Shown here one piece after another: positions 42,001 to 50,156 of a stretch of DNA of 64,000 nt. The DNA comes from Arthrobacter antioxidans (GTDB lineage: Bacteria > Actinomycetota > Actinomycetes > Actinomycetales > Micrococcaceae): assembly GCF_023100725.1 (NCBI RefSeq), contig NZ_CP095501.1, positions 372,001-436,000 on the forward strand, in the 5' to 3' direction. The translations under genes were made by a program, and so were the position numbers. The notes beneath the pieces were generated by a model. That model had not been told where the DNA came from and made no database searches. It was given only the letters and a program-made list of their open reading frames with translations. Every line of letters begins with the position of its first letter. Within the stretch, counting starts at the first letter, position 1.

Positions 42001-43661
42001 CCGCGCGCATCGCATCCGCCCCGCACCGTGGTGGGGTTCCCGGCGCGGTCCGTGTTGTAGGTGCAGCCCGTGAGCTGCTCGCCCGTGGTCGCGAAGTAGT
42101 TCAGCACGTTGAACGAGGCGATCTTGACGTTCCCGCCGACCTCCTCGGGGGCGGCGGGGCGCTCGCCCGTGAACTGCACGGGCTGGACGCCGTCCGGGCT
42201 GGCGCCGTCGAGCTGGGCCAGCGGCTGGAACTTCCACGCGCTGTTGCGGTAGTCGAGGACCACCGGCGAGGTGAACTGCGCGCTGTAGCCCACGCGGACG
42301 GGCTGCGACGGTGTGAGGTACGGCAGCACCGTGCCGCGGTTGACCTGGGTGAAGAAGTTCGTCGACGCGCCGTCGTCGAGCCTGATGCTCCGGGCGGCGT
42401 TGTCGGCGATGACGGCGGCGTTCTCGGGGGTGCCCGGGCGGGCGACGTCGGTGGGCTGGCGGAGGAGCTCTGCCCCGGCGGCCAGGGTAACCTCGCCGTA
42501 CTGGTTCAGGGTGTAGTTGTCGGCGACGGTGAAGTCCCCGGCGGGCTGGAAGAGCATGCCCTCGACTGCTTCACGCGCGGCATCCGTGGCGGGCAGCGCG
42601 ATGGCGGAGGCCTTAGGTTCCTCGGCGGCCTCGGTGACCTTGGTGGTCCCGCCGGCGGGAACGGTGAGCTGGGTCAGGTTGAAGAACTCACCGGCGGTAC
42701 CGGTGACCTCCACGTAGTCGCCCACGGCGACGGAGGTGACGGTGTCGGGGGAGTAGACGAAGACGGCATCCGAGGCGGTCTGGTCGGCGGCTGCCGAGCT
42801 GCCGGCGGTCTGCAGGTAGAAGCCCGCGAAGCCGCCCGTCGGGTAGGCCGCGGTGACCTTGCCGCGCGTGGTGACGGTCTGTCCGGCCAGGGGCGTCGCG
42901 GAGCCCGTGCCCTGGATGTCGCGGATGGGGATGACGACGCCGGGCACCGGAGGATCGGTGGGCGTCGGCGTGGGAGTCGGCGTCGGCGTGGGCGTGCCGG
43001 TGGTGCCGGTCGCGTTCATCGGCGTGGTGTCCTGCAGCGTGAAGTCGGCGCCGTTGTCGTCCGTGTCCACGAACCCCGTGCGGTTGGCGGACTTCGTGCT
43101 GCCCGCGCCCGGTGTCGTGGCGGCGGTGCCCTCGAAGGCGTTCGCGGTCCCGTAGCCCAGGGCGTCGACGACTCCGGGCGTGCCCGTGATGCTGCCGAGC
43201 GGCAGGGCCCCGACACTGGTGGCCTGGTTCGCCAGGACGATCACGCCACCCGCAGCGCCGGGGTTGAATCCGCTGGTGAGGTCAGGGGTGGGCAGCACGG
43301 CACCGGCTGTGCCGTTGCTGCCGCCCTGCACCAGGAAGTAGCCCTTGGCGGGGATGGTGCCGCGGAGCGCGGTGGCACCCGGTGTAGCGGCGGAGCCCGG
43401 TGCGCGGTACTGCAGCGACCAGCCGTCGAGGCTCACCGGCGCATCGGTCGGGTTGTAGAGCTCCACGTACTTGTTGGTGAAGGGCGTTCCCGTGGAACCG
43501 CCCGTGAGGTATGCCTCGTTGATGACGACGCCGTCTCCTGTGACGGACGCCGTCCCCGGGGCGGTCTCGACCGCGTTGGCCGGCAGTGCGATCATCGGTG
43601 AGGCCATGAGCCCTACCGACAGCGCCGCACAGAGCGCTCCCTTCCATGACGAATTAGCCAT
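39099..43661 (-). CDS. secreted multidomain ExeM/NucH nuclease plus 5'-nucleotidase
   Basis: A 1520-aa exported protein. Signal peptide 1-30 (cleavage after ANA), lamin-tail domain about 43-170, TP-rich linker near 222-235, OB-like segment 245-340, then an endonuclease/exonuclease/phosphatase domain (about 510-840) with E585, H686, GDFN (741-743) and SDHDP (D831, H832). Next comes a calcineurin-like 5'-nucleotidase domain: NDFHGRID (858-860), GDN (892), GNHEFD (926-929), FTGHTHKQY (1069-1071). The 5'-nucleotidase C domain follows, then an Ig-like region, a KPVKPEKP-rich stretch and a C-terminal cysteine-bearing segment. No LPXTG. It would degrade extracellular DNA to nucleosides and phosphate. 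Start ATG 43661 with AAGGAG upstream. Confidence 0.92.
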   Translation of the reverse strand: MANSSWKGALCAALSVGLMASPMIALPANAVETAPGTASVTGDGVVINEAYLTGGSTGTPFTNKYVELYNPTDAPVSLDGWSLQYRAPGSAATPGATALRGTIPAKGYFLVQGGSNGTAGAVLPTPDLTSGFNPGAAGGVIVLANQATSVGALPLGSITGTPGVVDALGYGTANAFEGTAATTPGAGSTKSANRTGFVDTDDNGADFTLQDTTPMNATGTTGTPTPTPTPTPTPTDPPVPGVVIPIRDIQGTGSATPLAGQTVTTRGKVTAAYPTGGFAGFYLQTAGSSAAADQTASDAVFVYSPDTVTSVAVGDYVEVTGTAGEFFNLTQLTVPAGGTTKVTEAAEEPKASAIALPATDAAREAVEGMLFQPAGDFTVADNYTLNQYGEVTLAAGAELLRQPTDVARPGTPENAAVIADNAARSIRLDDGASTNFFTQVNRGTVLPYLTPSQPVRVGYSAQFTSPVVLDYRNSAWKFQPLAQLDGASPDGVQPVQFTGERPAAPEEVGGNVKIASFNVLNYFATTGEQLTGCTYNTDRAGNPTTVRGGCDARGAANQESFERQEAKIVSAINALDADVVTLMEIENSAKFGKDRDFALKTLVDALNEKAPGTWDYVRSPAALPALENEDVIRTALIYKKATAEPVGESVILDDNVVFTNARKPLAQAFKPVGGAEDETFLAIVNHFKSKGSGPSSGPDADTGDGQGAWNAARVNQARALVAFADSMKTAAKTDKVFLTGDFNSYTQEDPMQVLYEAGYVNQGEKDNTFSYVFSGLSGSLDHILASPTADATVSGVDTWNINSVESVALEYSRYNNNVTDYYRADPYRASDHDPVIVGLDLAPAADTTAELNLLNINDFHGRIDSNTVRFAGTVEKLRAEFGEDKTAFLSAGDNIGASLFASALQDDQPTIDVLNTLELRASAVGNHEFDTGFDDLTGRVSDAADFPYLGANVYTKGTTEPALDEYSIITVDGVDVAVIGVVTEETASLVSPGGIATVDFGDPVEAVNRVAQEIEDQDLADVIVAEYHEGAGDGAVEGATLEQEVAAGGVFAEIVTETTPLVDAIFTGHTHKQYAWDAPVPGAAGETRPILQTGSYGEFVGQITLTVDTATNDVESYTARNVARSTETDAALVAAYPRVAAVKTIVDAALAQAKVIGDQPVGAVTGDITTAFTGATRDDRASESTLGNLVADSLRASLAPAERGGAQIGVVNPGGLRNELYYAPDGVVTFAEANAVLPFVNDLWTTTLTGAQFKAMLEQQWQPDGNSRSFLALGLSDNVSVTYDPALARGSRITSVTIDGAPLDPAKDYRIGTFSFLAQGGDNFTVFREGTDTRESGLVDRDAWIDYVRANSPLSPSFDRRSVQVQGAPTTVKAGTAVSFTVSKLDLTSLGSPTNTTLSASFVAANGTATDLGSVPVTGGSATVNLTVPATADGQGRIVLTAAPSATTVTLPVTVEAVTPTEPPAPEKPVKPVKPEKPVKPIKPGKPACSKPTPPAEGANNGSWVSYRAHLANYDRCLKG

Positions 43662-43755
43662 TCGTTCTTTCTTCTCCTTGACGATGGCCGCGACTGCGGC
43701 CGCGAGTGAAGCCCGCCGACCCTGGTGAGTGGACGTGGTGGCATGTGCACCATAT

Positions 43756-43769
43756 GTGACGCAGGTGAC
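43756..43769 (-). promoter_or_regulatory. GTCAC direct repeat upstream of nuclease gene
   Basis: On the minus strand GTCAC occurs twice with a 9-bp period (GTCACCTGCGTCAC), about 100 nt before the nuclease ATG and just after an AT-rich -10-like GATAGGAAT. It could be an operator or an mRNA-leader element; no regulator is known. Confidence 0.3.
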
Positions 43770-43833
43770 ATTCCTATCCCCAGCAGTAGCCAACCAGAAC
43801 ATCGTTAACAGTGGGTTACTGGAAAACCAGTGG

Positions 43834-43850
43834 CCCCGGAAGATCCGGGG
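43834..43850 (-). terminator. short hairpin after septum-formation lipoprotein gene
   Basis: CCCCGGA/TCCGGGG around a 3-nt loop, followed on the minus strand by CCACTGGTTTTCC. Weak intrinsic terminator candidate between the lipoprotein gene and the nuclease promoter. Confidence 0.4.
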
Positions 43851-43880
43851 CGACTGGCAGTAATTCATGGACGAAAGCTG

Positions 43881-44399
43881 CTATCTGCCCGCGTCCCGGA
43901 GCGTTCCTGCCACCGGCGTCTCGTCCTGCTCGGCGACGAAGCACAGGATCTGCCGATCGCCCTCGGCGTCCCAGCTCTCCTCGACGGGATAGAAGTAGAG
44001 CAGTTCGAGGACGGAGGCGTCGTAGTCGACGCCGATGAAGCTCCTGAACTCCTCCGCGCAGAAGTCGGTGGCGGCGGCGTTCGCCTCACCCTGGCCGGGA
44101 TACTCGCCGTCGGGCATCCGGGTGGCGGCGAAGGCCTCGAACACGTGCTGGTCGTCGCACGGAAGGACGGGGATGTCCGAGGGATCCTCCATGCCGGGGT
44201 CGTCGATGCAATCGCCCACAGTGATCGGGGAGGTCTCCGGCCCGGCGTCGGCCGTCCCGGTGCCGGCGCGCCGCTCCGGCTCGTCCGGTCCGACGATCCC
44301 GCATCCCGCGAGGACGGCGATCCCCGCGAGTGCCCCCGCGACCGGCGCCGCTGCAGTCCGGCGCCGCCGCGGCGACCGCCTGCCTTGCCCACTACGCAT
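43881..44399 (-). CDS. septum-formation-domain lipoprotein
   Basis: A 172-aa predicted lipoprotein. A very basic N-terminus (RRSPRRRR) and hydrophobic helix lead to the lipobox VLAGC with C33. The outer domain has ITVGDCIDDPG, VLPCDDQHVFEAFAATRMPDGEYPG, FCAEEFRSFIGVDYDASVLELLYFYP and ILCFVAE, the four-cysteine pattern of the Septum_form family, whose members affect cell division in mycobacteria. ATG 44399; longer in-frame starts are possible but would precede the signal peptide. It lies 108 nt downstream of the MFS gene, same strand. Confidence 0.78.
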   Translation of the reverse strand: MRSGQGRRSPRRRRTAAAPVAGALAGIAVLAGCGIVGPDEPERRAGTGTADAGPETSPITVGDCIDDPGMEDPSDIPVLPCDDQHVFEAFAATRMPDGEYPGQGEANAAATDFCAEEFRSFIGVDYDASVLELLYFYPVEESWDAEGDRQILCFVAEQDETPVAGTLRDAGR

Positions 44400-44507
44400 C
44401 GGCTCCCCGTCCCAGGCCACGCCGTCGTGGCACGGCTGCTGCTCCTCGGGACAGTACCGCACCACGGCGTGGGGCACCACGGCGGGAGCGGCGGACCGGG
44501 TCGGGAC

Positions 44508-46103
44508 TCAGCCCAGGATGCTGCCCTCGCCGGTGCCGGCGGGCTTGGGGTCGGGGATCCTCATCATGCGGAAGGACGTGGCGAGCCCGGCGAGGCCCGC
44601 GAGGATCGGAACGAACAGTGCGATCTGGAGGGCGAGGGGCCGTGCCTCCGTGTTGATGCGGATGATCTCGTCCTGGATCTCCTCGGGCTGGCCCGTGAGG
44701 AGTTCCTCGAGCTGCGCGTTGCTCACCACCTGGGCGTCCTCCTCGAGCGCCGTCGCGACCTGCTGCTGCTCGGCGGGCGGCAGCACCGTGCTGGAGGTCG
44801 CCATGCCGGTGAAGATGGTCGAGAGCGATGCCAGCATGAGGCCGCCGGCAAAGGCGAGCCCGAAGGACAGGCCGAAGGATCCCGCGGCCGAGTTCACGCT
44901 GGCGGCCTCGCTCACGCGCTCGTCCGAGATGGGGGACAGGGTGTAGTTGTTGAGCTGGGACACGAGCAGTCCCAGCCCGGCGCCGGCGATGACCAGAGGG
45001 ATCAGGAGCCACCAGCCGGAGTCCGCGCGTGGCACGACCGGGACCAGCAGCGCCAGACCCACGAGCAGCAGCAGGAAGCCCGACCGTATGAGGCTTGCCG
45101 GGCGCCACGCTCCGGGTTTCTTCCCGATCAGCAGGGCCACGGCGAACATGGTCAGGGAGAGCGGGGCGATCGAGAGCCCCGACTGCATCGCGTTGTAGCC
45201 GAGCACCATCTGCAGGTAGATGGGCAGCACGATCATCGTGCCGCCCAGCGCGATCTGCTGGAGCATCTGCCCGGTGGCGCCGAAGCGGAAGGTCCTCGCC
45301 TGGAACAGGTCCGGGTCCAGCAGTGTCGGCCTGCCGTGGTGCTTGCGCCGGACGAGCCAATACACCAGCCCGCCCAGTCCCACGGCGCCCACGGCCAGGA
45401 GCGCGCCCACCGCTTCGCCGCCTTCCTGCCACACCAGGATGCCGAGCACCACTCCGCCCATGCCCACGATGGACAGGAACGATCCGACGAGGTCCAGCTC
45501 CCGGGGCCCGGTGTACGGGACGTCGCGAACCAGTTTGATCCCCAGGAGGACGACCACGATGAGGAGGGCCTCGAGCAGGAAGGCGACGCGCCAGGACAGG
45601 AACGTGGTGATGAAGCCACCGAGCAGAGGCCCCACGGCGGCGGCGACCGCTGCCGAGGCACCGACCAGGGCGTAGACCCGCTTCTGGGCGTCCCCTTCGA
45701 AGTTGCCGTGGATGAGGGACTGCATGGCGGGAAGGAGGAGCGAGGCACCCAGGCCGCCGATCAGGGCCCAGAAGATGATGATCGGAAGGAGGCTCTGGGC
45801 CAGGGTCATCGCCACGGCGCCGATGGCGTAGCAGCAGAGCCCGATCACGTAGGCGCGCTTGCGCCCGATCAGGTCGCCGATCTTTCCGCCGATCAGGATG
45901 AAGGCCGCGGAAACCAGCGCCTCGAGGGCGATCGTCGACTGGAGTCCGCTGACGGTTGCGCCGATGTCGTCCACCACCGCGGAGATCGAGACGTTCATGA
46001 TCGACGTGTCGACGACGAGGACGAACATCGCCGTCGCCAGCAGCATGGCGAGTCGTTGGTTGAACGGCGCCGTCTGGACGTCGCCCCTGTTCGGAAGGCT
46101 CAT
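44508..46103 (-). CDS. DHA2-family MFS drug exporter
   Basis: A 531-aa major-facilitator permease with about 14 membrane segments (DHA2, QacA/EmrB-like proton-coupled drug export). Motif A variant GGKIGDLIGRKRAYVIG, motif D1-like region VLVVDTSIMNVSISAVVDDIGAT, motif C-like AVGPLLGGFI. A periplasmic/cytoplasmic loop with a conspicuous acidic stretch (ALEEDAQVVSNAQLEELLTG) precedes the last helix. The ATG at 46103 has AGGTC upstream. The protein is divergent from the DUF2252 gene; a 374-bp gap between them probably carries its regulation. Substrate unknown. Confidence 0.88.
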   Translation of the reverse strand: MSLPNRGDVQTAPFNQRLAMLLATAMFVLVVDTSIMNVSISAVVDDIGATVSGLQSTIALEALVSAAFILIGGKIGDLIGRKRAYVIGLCCYAIGAVAMTLAQSLLPIIIFWALIGGLGASLLLPAMQSLIHGNFEGDAQKRVYALVGASAAVAAAVGPLLGGFITTFLSWRVAFLLEALLIVVVLLGIKLVRDVPYTGPRELDLVGSFLSIVGMGGVVLGILVWQEGGEAVGALLAVGAVGLGGLVYWLVRRKHHGRPTLLDPDLFQARTFRFGATGQMLQQIALGGTMIVLPIYLQMVLGYNAMQSGLSIAPLSLTMFAVALLIGKKPGAWRPASLIRSGFLLLLVGLALLVPVVPRADSGWWLLIPLVIAGAGLGLLVSQLNNYTLSPISDERVSEAASVNSAAGSFGLSFGLAFAGGLMLASLSTIFTGMATSSTVLPPAEQQQVATALEEDAQVVSNAQLEELLTGQPEEIQDEIIRINTEARPLALQIALFVPILAGLAGLATSFRMMRIPDPKPAGTGEGSILG

Positions 46104-46477
46104 GAGTGACCTGCTCGGCTCGCGGGGTTCGGATTCGTCGATGCCGGACAAGTCCCCCCCGCCCGGCATAGACCCTGACAGGATCACCGGCCTGCGGTCC
46201 TGCACGGGCAAATACACCCACAGCCTCCCGCTCCCCGGGCGGTCCGACCAGAGGCCAAAGCCCCACCCGACGGCGATGCCGGAGCGCCGGGATGATCACC
46301 CCCTGAGGAGGAGGTGCGGGCGGATCGTGACCGCTACCGTGGCCGGCGGTGCACTCGTCTCCTCGACAGGTTCGCCGTCGGACACCACGACAGGGCGCGT
46401 TCACGCGCCGAGCACGGACGGACCCGGACGCCTGGTGCCGGGACCGGTTCCCTGACGCAGGAGGGAGGCCACCGACC
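46104..46477. other. divergent intergenic region
   Basis: 374 bp between the MFS gene and the DUF2252 gene with no supported gene. It must contain two divergent promoters. An imperfect palindrome around 46178-46203 (CAGGA...CCG...CGG...TCCTG) could be a repressor site for the exporter, but the evidence is weak. Confidence 0.4.
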
Positions 46478-47911
46478 ATGGCCGAGACCAAGATCAAGCA
46501 CCGGAGTGCCGAGGAACGTGCCGCGAAGGGCAAGGCGTGCCGGGAGAAGTCGCCGGTCTCCGGCCACAAGGGATGGGTCCCCGCGTCCGGCCGCCCGGAT
46601 CCGGTTGCGCTGCTCGAGGAACAGAACCGCACCCGTGACCAGGACCTCGTCCCGGTGCGCCACGGGCGGATGATGGTTTCACCGTTCACGTTCTACCGGG
46701 GTGCGGCCAAAATCATGGCGGCCGACCTGAAGGACACGCCGCGGGCGGGCCTGGTCTCCCAGCTGTGCGGGGATGCCCACCTGTCCAACTTCGGCATCTT
46801 CGCCTCACCGGAGCGGAACCTGCTGTTCGACCTGAACGACTTCGACGAGACGCTTCCGGGACCGTTCGAGTACGACGTCAAGCGCATGGCCGCGAGCTTC
46901 ACGATTGCTGCGCGGAACAACGCGTTCGCCGCCGACGAGGTGCGCGACGTGACGCTCACGGCGGTGCGGGCCTACCGCGAGGCGATGGCCGAGTTCGCGC
47001 AGATGCGCACGCTGGACATCTGGTATGCCCGCTTCTCCGAGGAGCAGCTGATGGAATCCCTGGACCTGGCCGTGGGAACCCAGAGCGGCAAGGCCCTGAA
47101 GAAGGCGCAGAGCGGGGCGAAGGCGGCGCGACGCAACGTCGAGAAGGCGCGCACCAGGGACAGCCTGCATGCACTCTCCAAGCTCGCCGAGCTCGTGGAC
47201 GGGAAGTACCGCATCGTCAGTCAGCCACCGATCGTCATCCCGCTGCGTGAGCTGGGGGACGTGTACGACATGTCGCCCGACGAGGTGGGCCCCGCGGTCC
47301 GTGAGCAGCTGCGGTCCTACCGCGCCACCCTGCCCGCCGACCGGCGCCGGCTGCTGGAACGCTTCGAGGTGGTCGACCTCGCCCGCAAGGTCGTGGGGGT
47401 CGGCAGCGTCGGCACGCGGGCGTTCATCGTCCTGCTCCAGGGCCGCGACCAGCAGGATCCCCTGTTCCTGCAGGTCAAGGAGGCCAGGAGGTCGGTGCTC
47501 GAGGACCATCTGCCGAAGAGCCGGTTCAAGCAGCCGGGCGAGCGGGTGGTGCAGGGGCAGCGGATGATGCAGGCCGCGAGCGACATCTTCCTGGGCTGGA
47601 CCAAGGGCGTGCAGGACAACCGGTACCTCTACTGGCGCCAGTTGCGCGACATGAAGGGCTCGGCCGTCGTCGAGGAGATGAAACCGCTGGCCATGACCTT
47701 CTACGCCACTGCCTGCGGCTGGACCCTGGCCCGGGCGCATGCCCGCTCCGGCGACCCGGTCGCGATCGCCGCCTACCTCGGGAAGAGCGACAAGTTCGAC
47801 CGTTCCATCACCGACTTCTCGAAGCGGTACGCCGATCAGAACGAACGCGACTACGAGGCCTTCGAGGGGGCGGTCCGCTCAGGCCGCCTGGAGGCATCCG
47901 ATGCCAGCTAG
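46478..47911 (+). CDS. DUF2252 family protein
   Basis: A 477-aa DUF2252 protein. The conserved block SQLCGDAHLSNFGIFASPERNLLFDLNDFDETLPGPFEYDVKRM resembles the catalytic and metal-binding loops (HxxN and DFD-like) of aminoglycoside-phosphotransferase/protein-kinase-like folds, so kinase-like chemistry is plausible but unproven. Further conserved parts are KVVGVGSVGTRAFIVLLQG and ERVVQGQRMMQAASDIFLGW. Start ATG 46478 has a strong GGAGGGAGG 9 nt upstream. A strong hairpin terminator follows. No functional neighbours. Confidence 0.85.
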   Translation: MAETKIKHRSAEERAAKGKACREKSPVSGHKGWVPASGRPDPVALLEEQNRTRDQDLVPVRHGRMMVSPFTFYRGAAKIMAADLKDTPRAGLVSQLCGDAHLSNFGIFASPERNLLFDLNDFDETLPGPFEYDVKRMAASFTIAARNNAFAADEVRDVTLTAVRAYREAMAEFAQMRTLDIWYARFSEEQLMESLDLAVGTQSGKALKKAQSGAKAARRNVEKARTRDSLHALSKLAELVDGKYRIVSQPPIVIPLRELGDVYDMSPDEVGPAVREQLRSYRATLPADRRRLLERFEVVDLARKVVGVGSVGTRAFIVLLQGRDQQDPLFLQVKEARRSVLEDHLPKSRFKQPGERVVQGQRMMQAASDIFLGWTKGVQDNRYLYWRQLRDMKGSAVVEEMKPLAMTFYATACGWTLARAHARSGDPVAIAAYLGKSDKFDRSITDFSKRYADQNERDYEAFEGAVRSGRLEASDAS

Positions 47912-47943
47912 GGAGACGGTTCCTGGTTCTCGGTACAACGACG

Positions 47944-47985
47944 GAGGCCGGTCGGGTCGATCCTTCGATCGACCCGACCGGCCTC
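47944..47985 (+). terminator. terminator of the DUF2252 gene
   Basis: An 18-bp perfect inverted repeat (GAGGCCGGTCGGGTCGAT and its complement) around CCTTCG, 33 nt after the stop and between that gene and tRNA-Ser(TGA) on the other strand. It may serve both directions. Confidence 0.75.
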
Positions 47986-48011
47986 GTGTCAGCGCAGCTA
48001 CGGCGCTCCCG

Positions 48012-48099
48012 CGGAAGGTAAGGGATTCGAACCCTTGAGACGGGGTAACCGCCCACTGGTTTTCAAGACCAGCTCCTTCGGCCGCTCGGACAACCTTCC
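48012..48099 (-). tRNA. tRNA-Ser(TGA)
   Basis: Minus-strand cloverleaf. Acceptor GGAAGGT/ACCTTCC, anticodon arm CTGGT-CTTGAAA-ACCAG giving anticodon TGA, long variable arm, T arm AAGGGTTCGAATCCCTT, discriminator G, no encoded CCA. Third serine tRNA in the window. Confidence 0.95.
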
Positions 48100-48162
48100 C
48101 GCCGTTAGTGTTTCATGCGGGGCAGGTAGCGCCCAAATACCCAGCAGAGAGTGGAGGCCGGC

Positions 48163-49137
48163 GTGCGCGCAGTCGTGATCGAGGGAGCGGGTGGGCCGGA
48201 GGTCCTCTCGGTGCAGGAGGTCCCCGCACCGGTGCCGGCGGCCGGGGAGGTGCTCATCGACGTCGTCGCGGCGGGCCTCAACCGCGCCGACGTGCAGCAG
48301 CGGCGCGGCTTCTACCCGCCGCCCGCCGGGGCGTCCGCGGCCCCGGGGCTGGAGGTCTCCGGACACGTGGCCGATGCCGGCGATTCCGCCTTCGCCGTAG
48401 GGGACGCCGTCGTCGCGCTGCTGGCCGGCGGCGGGTACGCCGAGCAGGTCGCGGTACCGGCGGGGCAGGTAATCCTCGCACCGGCGGGGGTAGACCTCGT
48501 GGAGGCCGCCGCCCTCCCCGAGACGGCCGCGACCGTCTGGTCCAACCTCGTGCTGCAGGCCGGTCTCGGGGCCGGCGACCACGTCCTGATCCACGGGGCG
48601 TCCGGCGGGATCGGCCTGATGGCGATCCAGGTGGGCCTCGCGCTCGGTGCGGTCCCGCACGTGACGGCGGGCTCGGCCGCCAAGCTCGACGTCGCCCGGT
48701 CCCTGGGCGTCGGATCCCTGATCAACTATCGGGACCAGGATTTCGTCGCGGAGGTCCGGGCGGCAACGGACGGCCGGGGCGTGGACGTCATCCTCGACGT
48801 CGTCGGGGCGGGATACCTGGCGCGCAACATCGAGGCGCTCGCGACGGGCGGGCGGCTCGTGGTGATCGGACTGCAGGGCGGCGCGAGGGCGGAACTCGAT
48901 CTCGCGGCCCTGATGGGCAAGCGGGCCAGCGTGGCCGGCACCACGCTGCGGTCCCGTCCCGTCGCGGAGAAGGCCGCGATCATGCGTGCCGTGCAGGAGA
49001 ACGTCTGGCCCCTCGTGGCGTCCGGAGCGGTGCGGCCCTTCGTGGACCGGACCTTCCCGCTCGCGGAGGCCGCGGACGCGCACACCTACTTCGACTCCGG
49101 GGAGCACACCGGCAAGGTCCTGCTGACCATCGGCTAG
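48163..49137 (+). CDS. PIG3-type NAD(P)H-quinone oxidoreductase
   Basis: A 324-aa zinc-free MDR oxidoreductase. AAGLNRADVQQRRGFYPPP is the PIG3/QOR2 signature; LIHGASGGIGLMAIQVGLALG is the NADPH Rossmann motif; RSRPVAEKAAIMRAV is a further PIG3-subfamily block. Likely reduces quinones or enones with NADPH. The GTG at 48163 (MRAVVIEG start) has GGAGG upstream; an in-frame GTG at 48151 is the alternative. Its TAG overlaps the stop of the convergent FUSC gene in the palindrome CTAG at 49134-49137. Confidence 0.85.
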   Translation: MRAVVIEGAGGPEVLSVQEVPAPVPAAGEVLIDVVAAGLNRADVQQRRGFYPPPAGASAAPGLEVSGHVADAGDSAFAVGDAVVALLAGGGYAEQVAVPAGQVILAPAGVDLVEAAALPETAATVWSNLVLQAGLGAGDHVLIHGASGGIGLMAIQVGLALGAVPHVTAGSAAKLDVARSLGVGSLINYRDQDFVAEVRAATDGRGVDVILDVVGAGYLARNIEALATGGRLVVIGLQGGARAELDLAALMGKRASVAGTTLRSRPVAEKAAIMRAVQENVWPLVASGAVRPFVDRTFPLAEAADAHTYFDSGEHTGKVLLTIG

Positions 49138-50156
49138 GCGCGGCGGGGCCGGGCCCTCTGCCGGACGTGGAGGGCCAGCACCAGGGCGATGCCCACGCAC
49201 GCCCCGATGGAGGTCTCGAGGGCCCGGTCGGCGAGGAGTCCCGCCGGGGCCGTGGGGTGGGCGAGTTGCGTCGAGACCAGCGCGAGCGGCGTGACGAACG
49301 CCTGGGCAAGGGCGTACTGGCGCAGGATGAACATCTCGGCCGCGAACTGCGCGACGGCGATCACGAGCACCAGCTGCCACGCGGCGAGTCCCGGCAGGAG
49401 GACCAGCGCCGTGAGGACCAGCCCCGCGAAGGTGCCGAGGATGCGCTGGAGGCCACGCGTCACGCGCGCTCGCGCCGACTGGCCCACGAGGGGCACCGTC
49501 GCGGCGACCATCGCCCAGTAGGTGTGGCCGATCCCGAGGGCCGTGGCCAGGCTGCCGGCGAGCACGGCCGCCGCCACGTACAGTCCGGCCTCCCGTCCGA
49601 GGGCCGCCAGGTGCTGCGCCGTCGGGCGGTACGTGGCCGCCCGCTCCCACGGCGTGCGGTGCCGGGGCCAGAGGTTCCCGGCCTGCCCGAGGAGCGTCGC
49701 GAAGCCCGCGGTCGCCGCCGCCGTGGACAGCCCTTCCCAGAGTGGTGGCTGGCCGGGAACGGAGGCGATCGTGGCGAACGCGAAGATGTGGAACAGCGAG
49801 CCGCCGGGCCTGAGGCGGAACAGCCCGGCCAGGAAGGTGCCGATCCCGGCCACCGCGCCGGTGAGGAGCACGAGGTCCCAGGGGCCGACGTCGGCCCCTC
49901 CGGTCAGGGCGGCCGCGAGGATCACGCCGAGCATGAGCCCGCCGCCGCGCAGCTGGGTGGCGAGGCGCTCGCGGTGCGGTTCGTTCCGCCCGTAGATGCC
50001 GGCGAAGGCGCCGAACGTGGCGAAGACCGCGAGGTCGAGCCGTCCGAGCAGCAGCACGACGGACAGCGGTACCGCAACGCCGATGGCGCAGCGGAGGGCG
50101 GGCTGGTGGTCGCGGGCGGAGGGGGCGACGTGCACGAGATCGCGCAGAAGGGACAC
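49134..50156 (-). CDS. FUSC-family membrane transporter
   Basis: A protein of about 340 aa (up to 392 aa if an upstream start is used) with two similar halves of membrane segments: LRCAIGVAVPLSVVLLLGRLDLAVFATFGAFAGIYGRNEPHRERL in the first and GIGHTYWAMVAATVPLVGQ, TRGLQRILGTFAGLVLTALVLLPG in the second. The RGLQRxxGT motif and a first-half GRNEPHxxR motif are typical of FUSC/aromatic-acid exporter proteins (fusaric-acid resistance type). No separate membrane-fusion partner is present, as usual in actinobacteria. The GTG at 50156 is a tentative start. Stop shared in CTAG with the oxidoreductase gene. Confidence 0.75.
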   Translation of the reverse strand: MSLLRDLVHVAPSARDHQPALRCAIGVAVPLSVVLLLGRLDLAVFATFGAFAGIYGRNEPHRERLATQLRGGGLMLGVILAAALTGGADVGPWDLVLLTGAVAGIGTFLAGLFRLRPGGSLFHIFAFATIASVPGQPPLWEGLSTAAATAGFATLLGQAGNLWPRHRTPWERAATYRPTAQHLAALGREAGLYVAAAVLAGSLATALGIGHTYWAMVAATVPLVGQSARARVTRGLQRILGTFAGLVLTALVLLPGLAAWQLVLVIAVAQFAAEMFILRQYALAQAFVTPLALVSTQLAHPTAPAGLLADRALETSIGACVGIALVLALHVRQRARPRRA

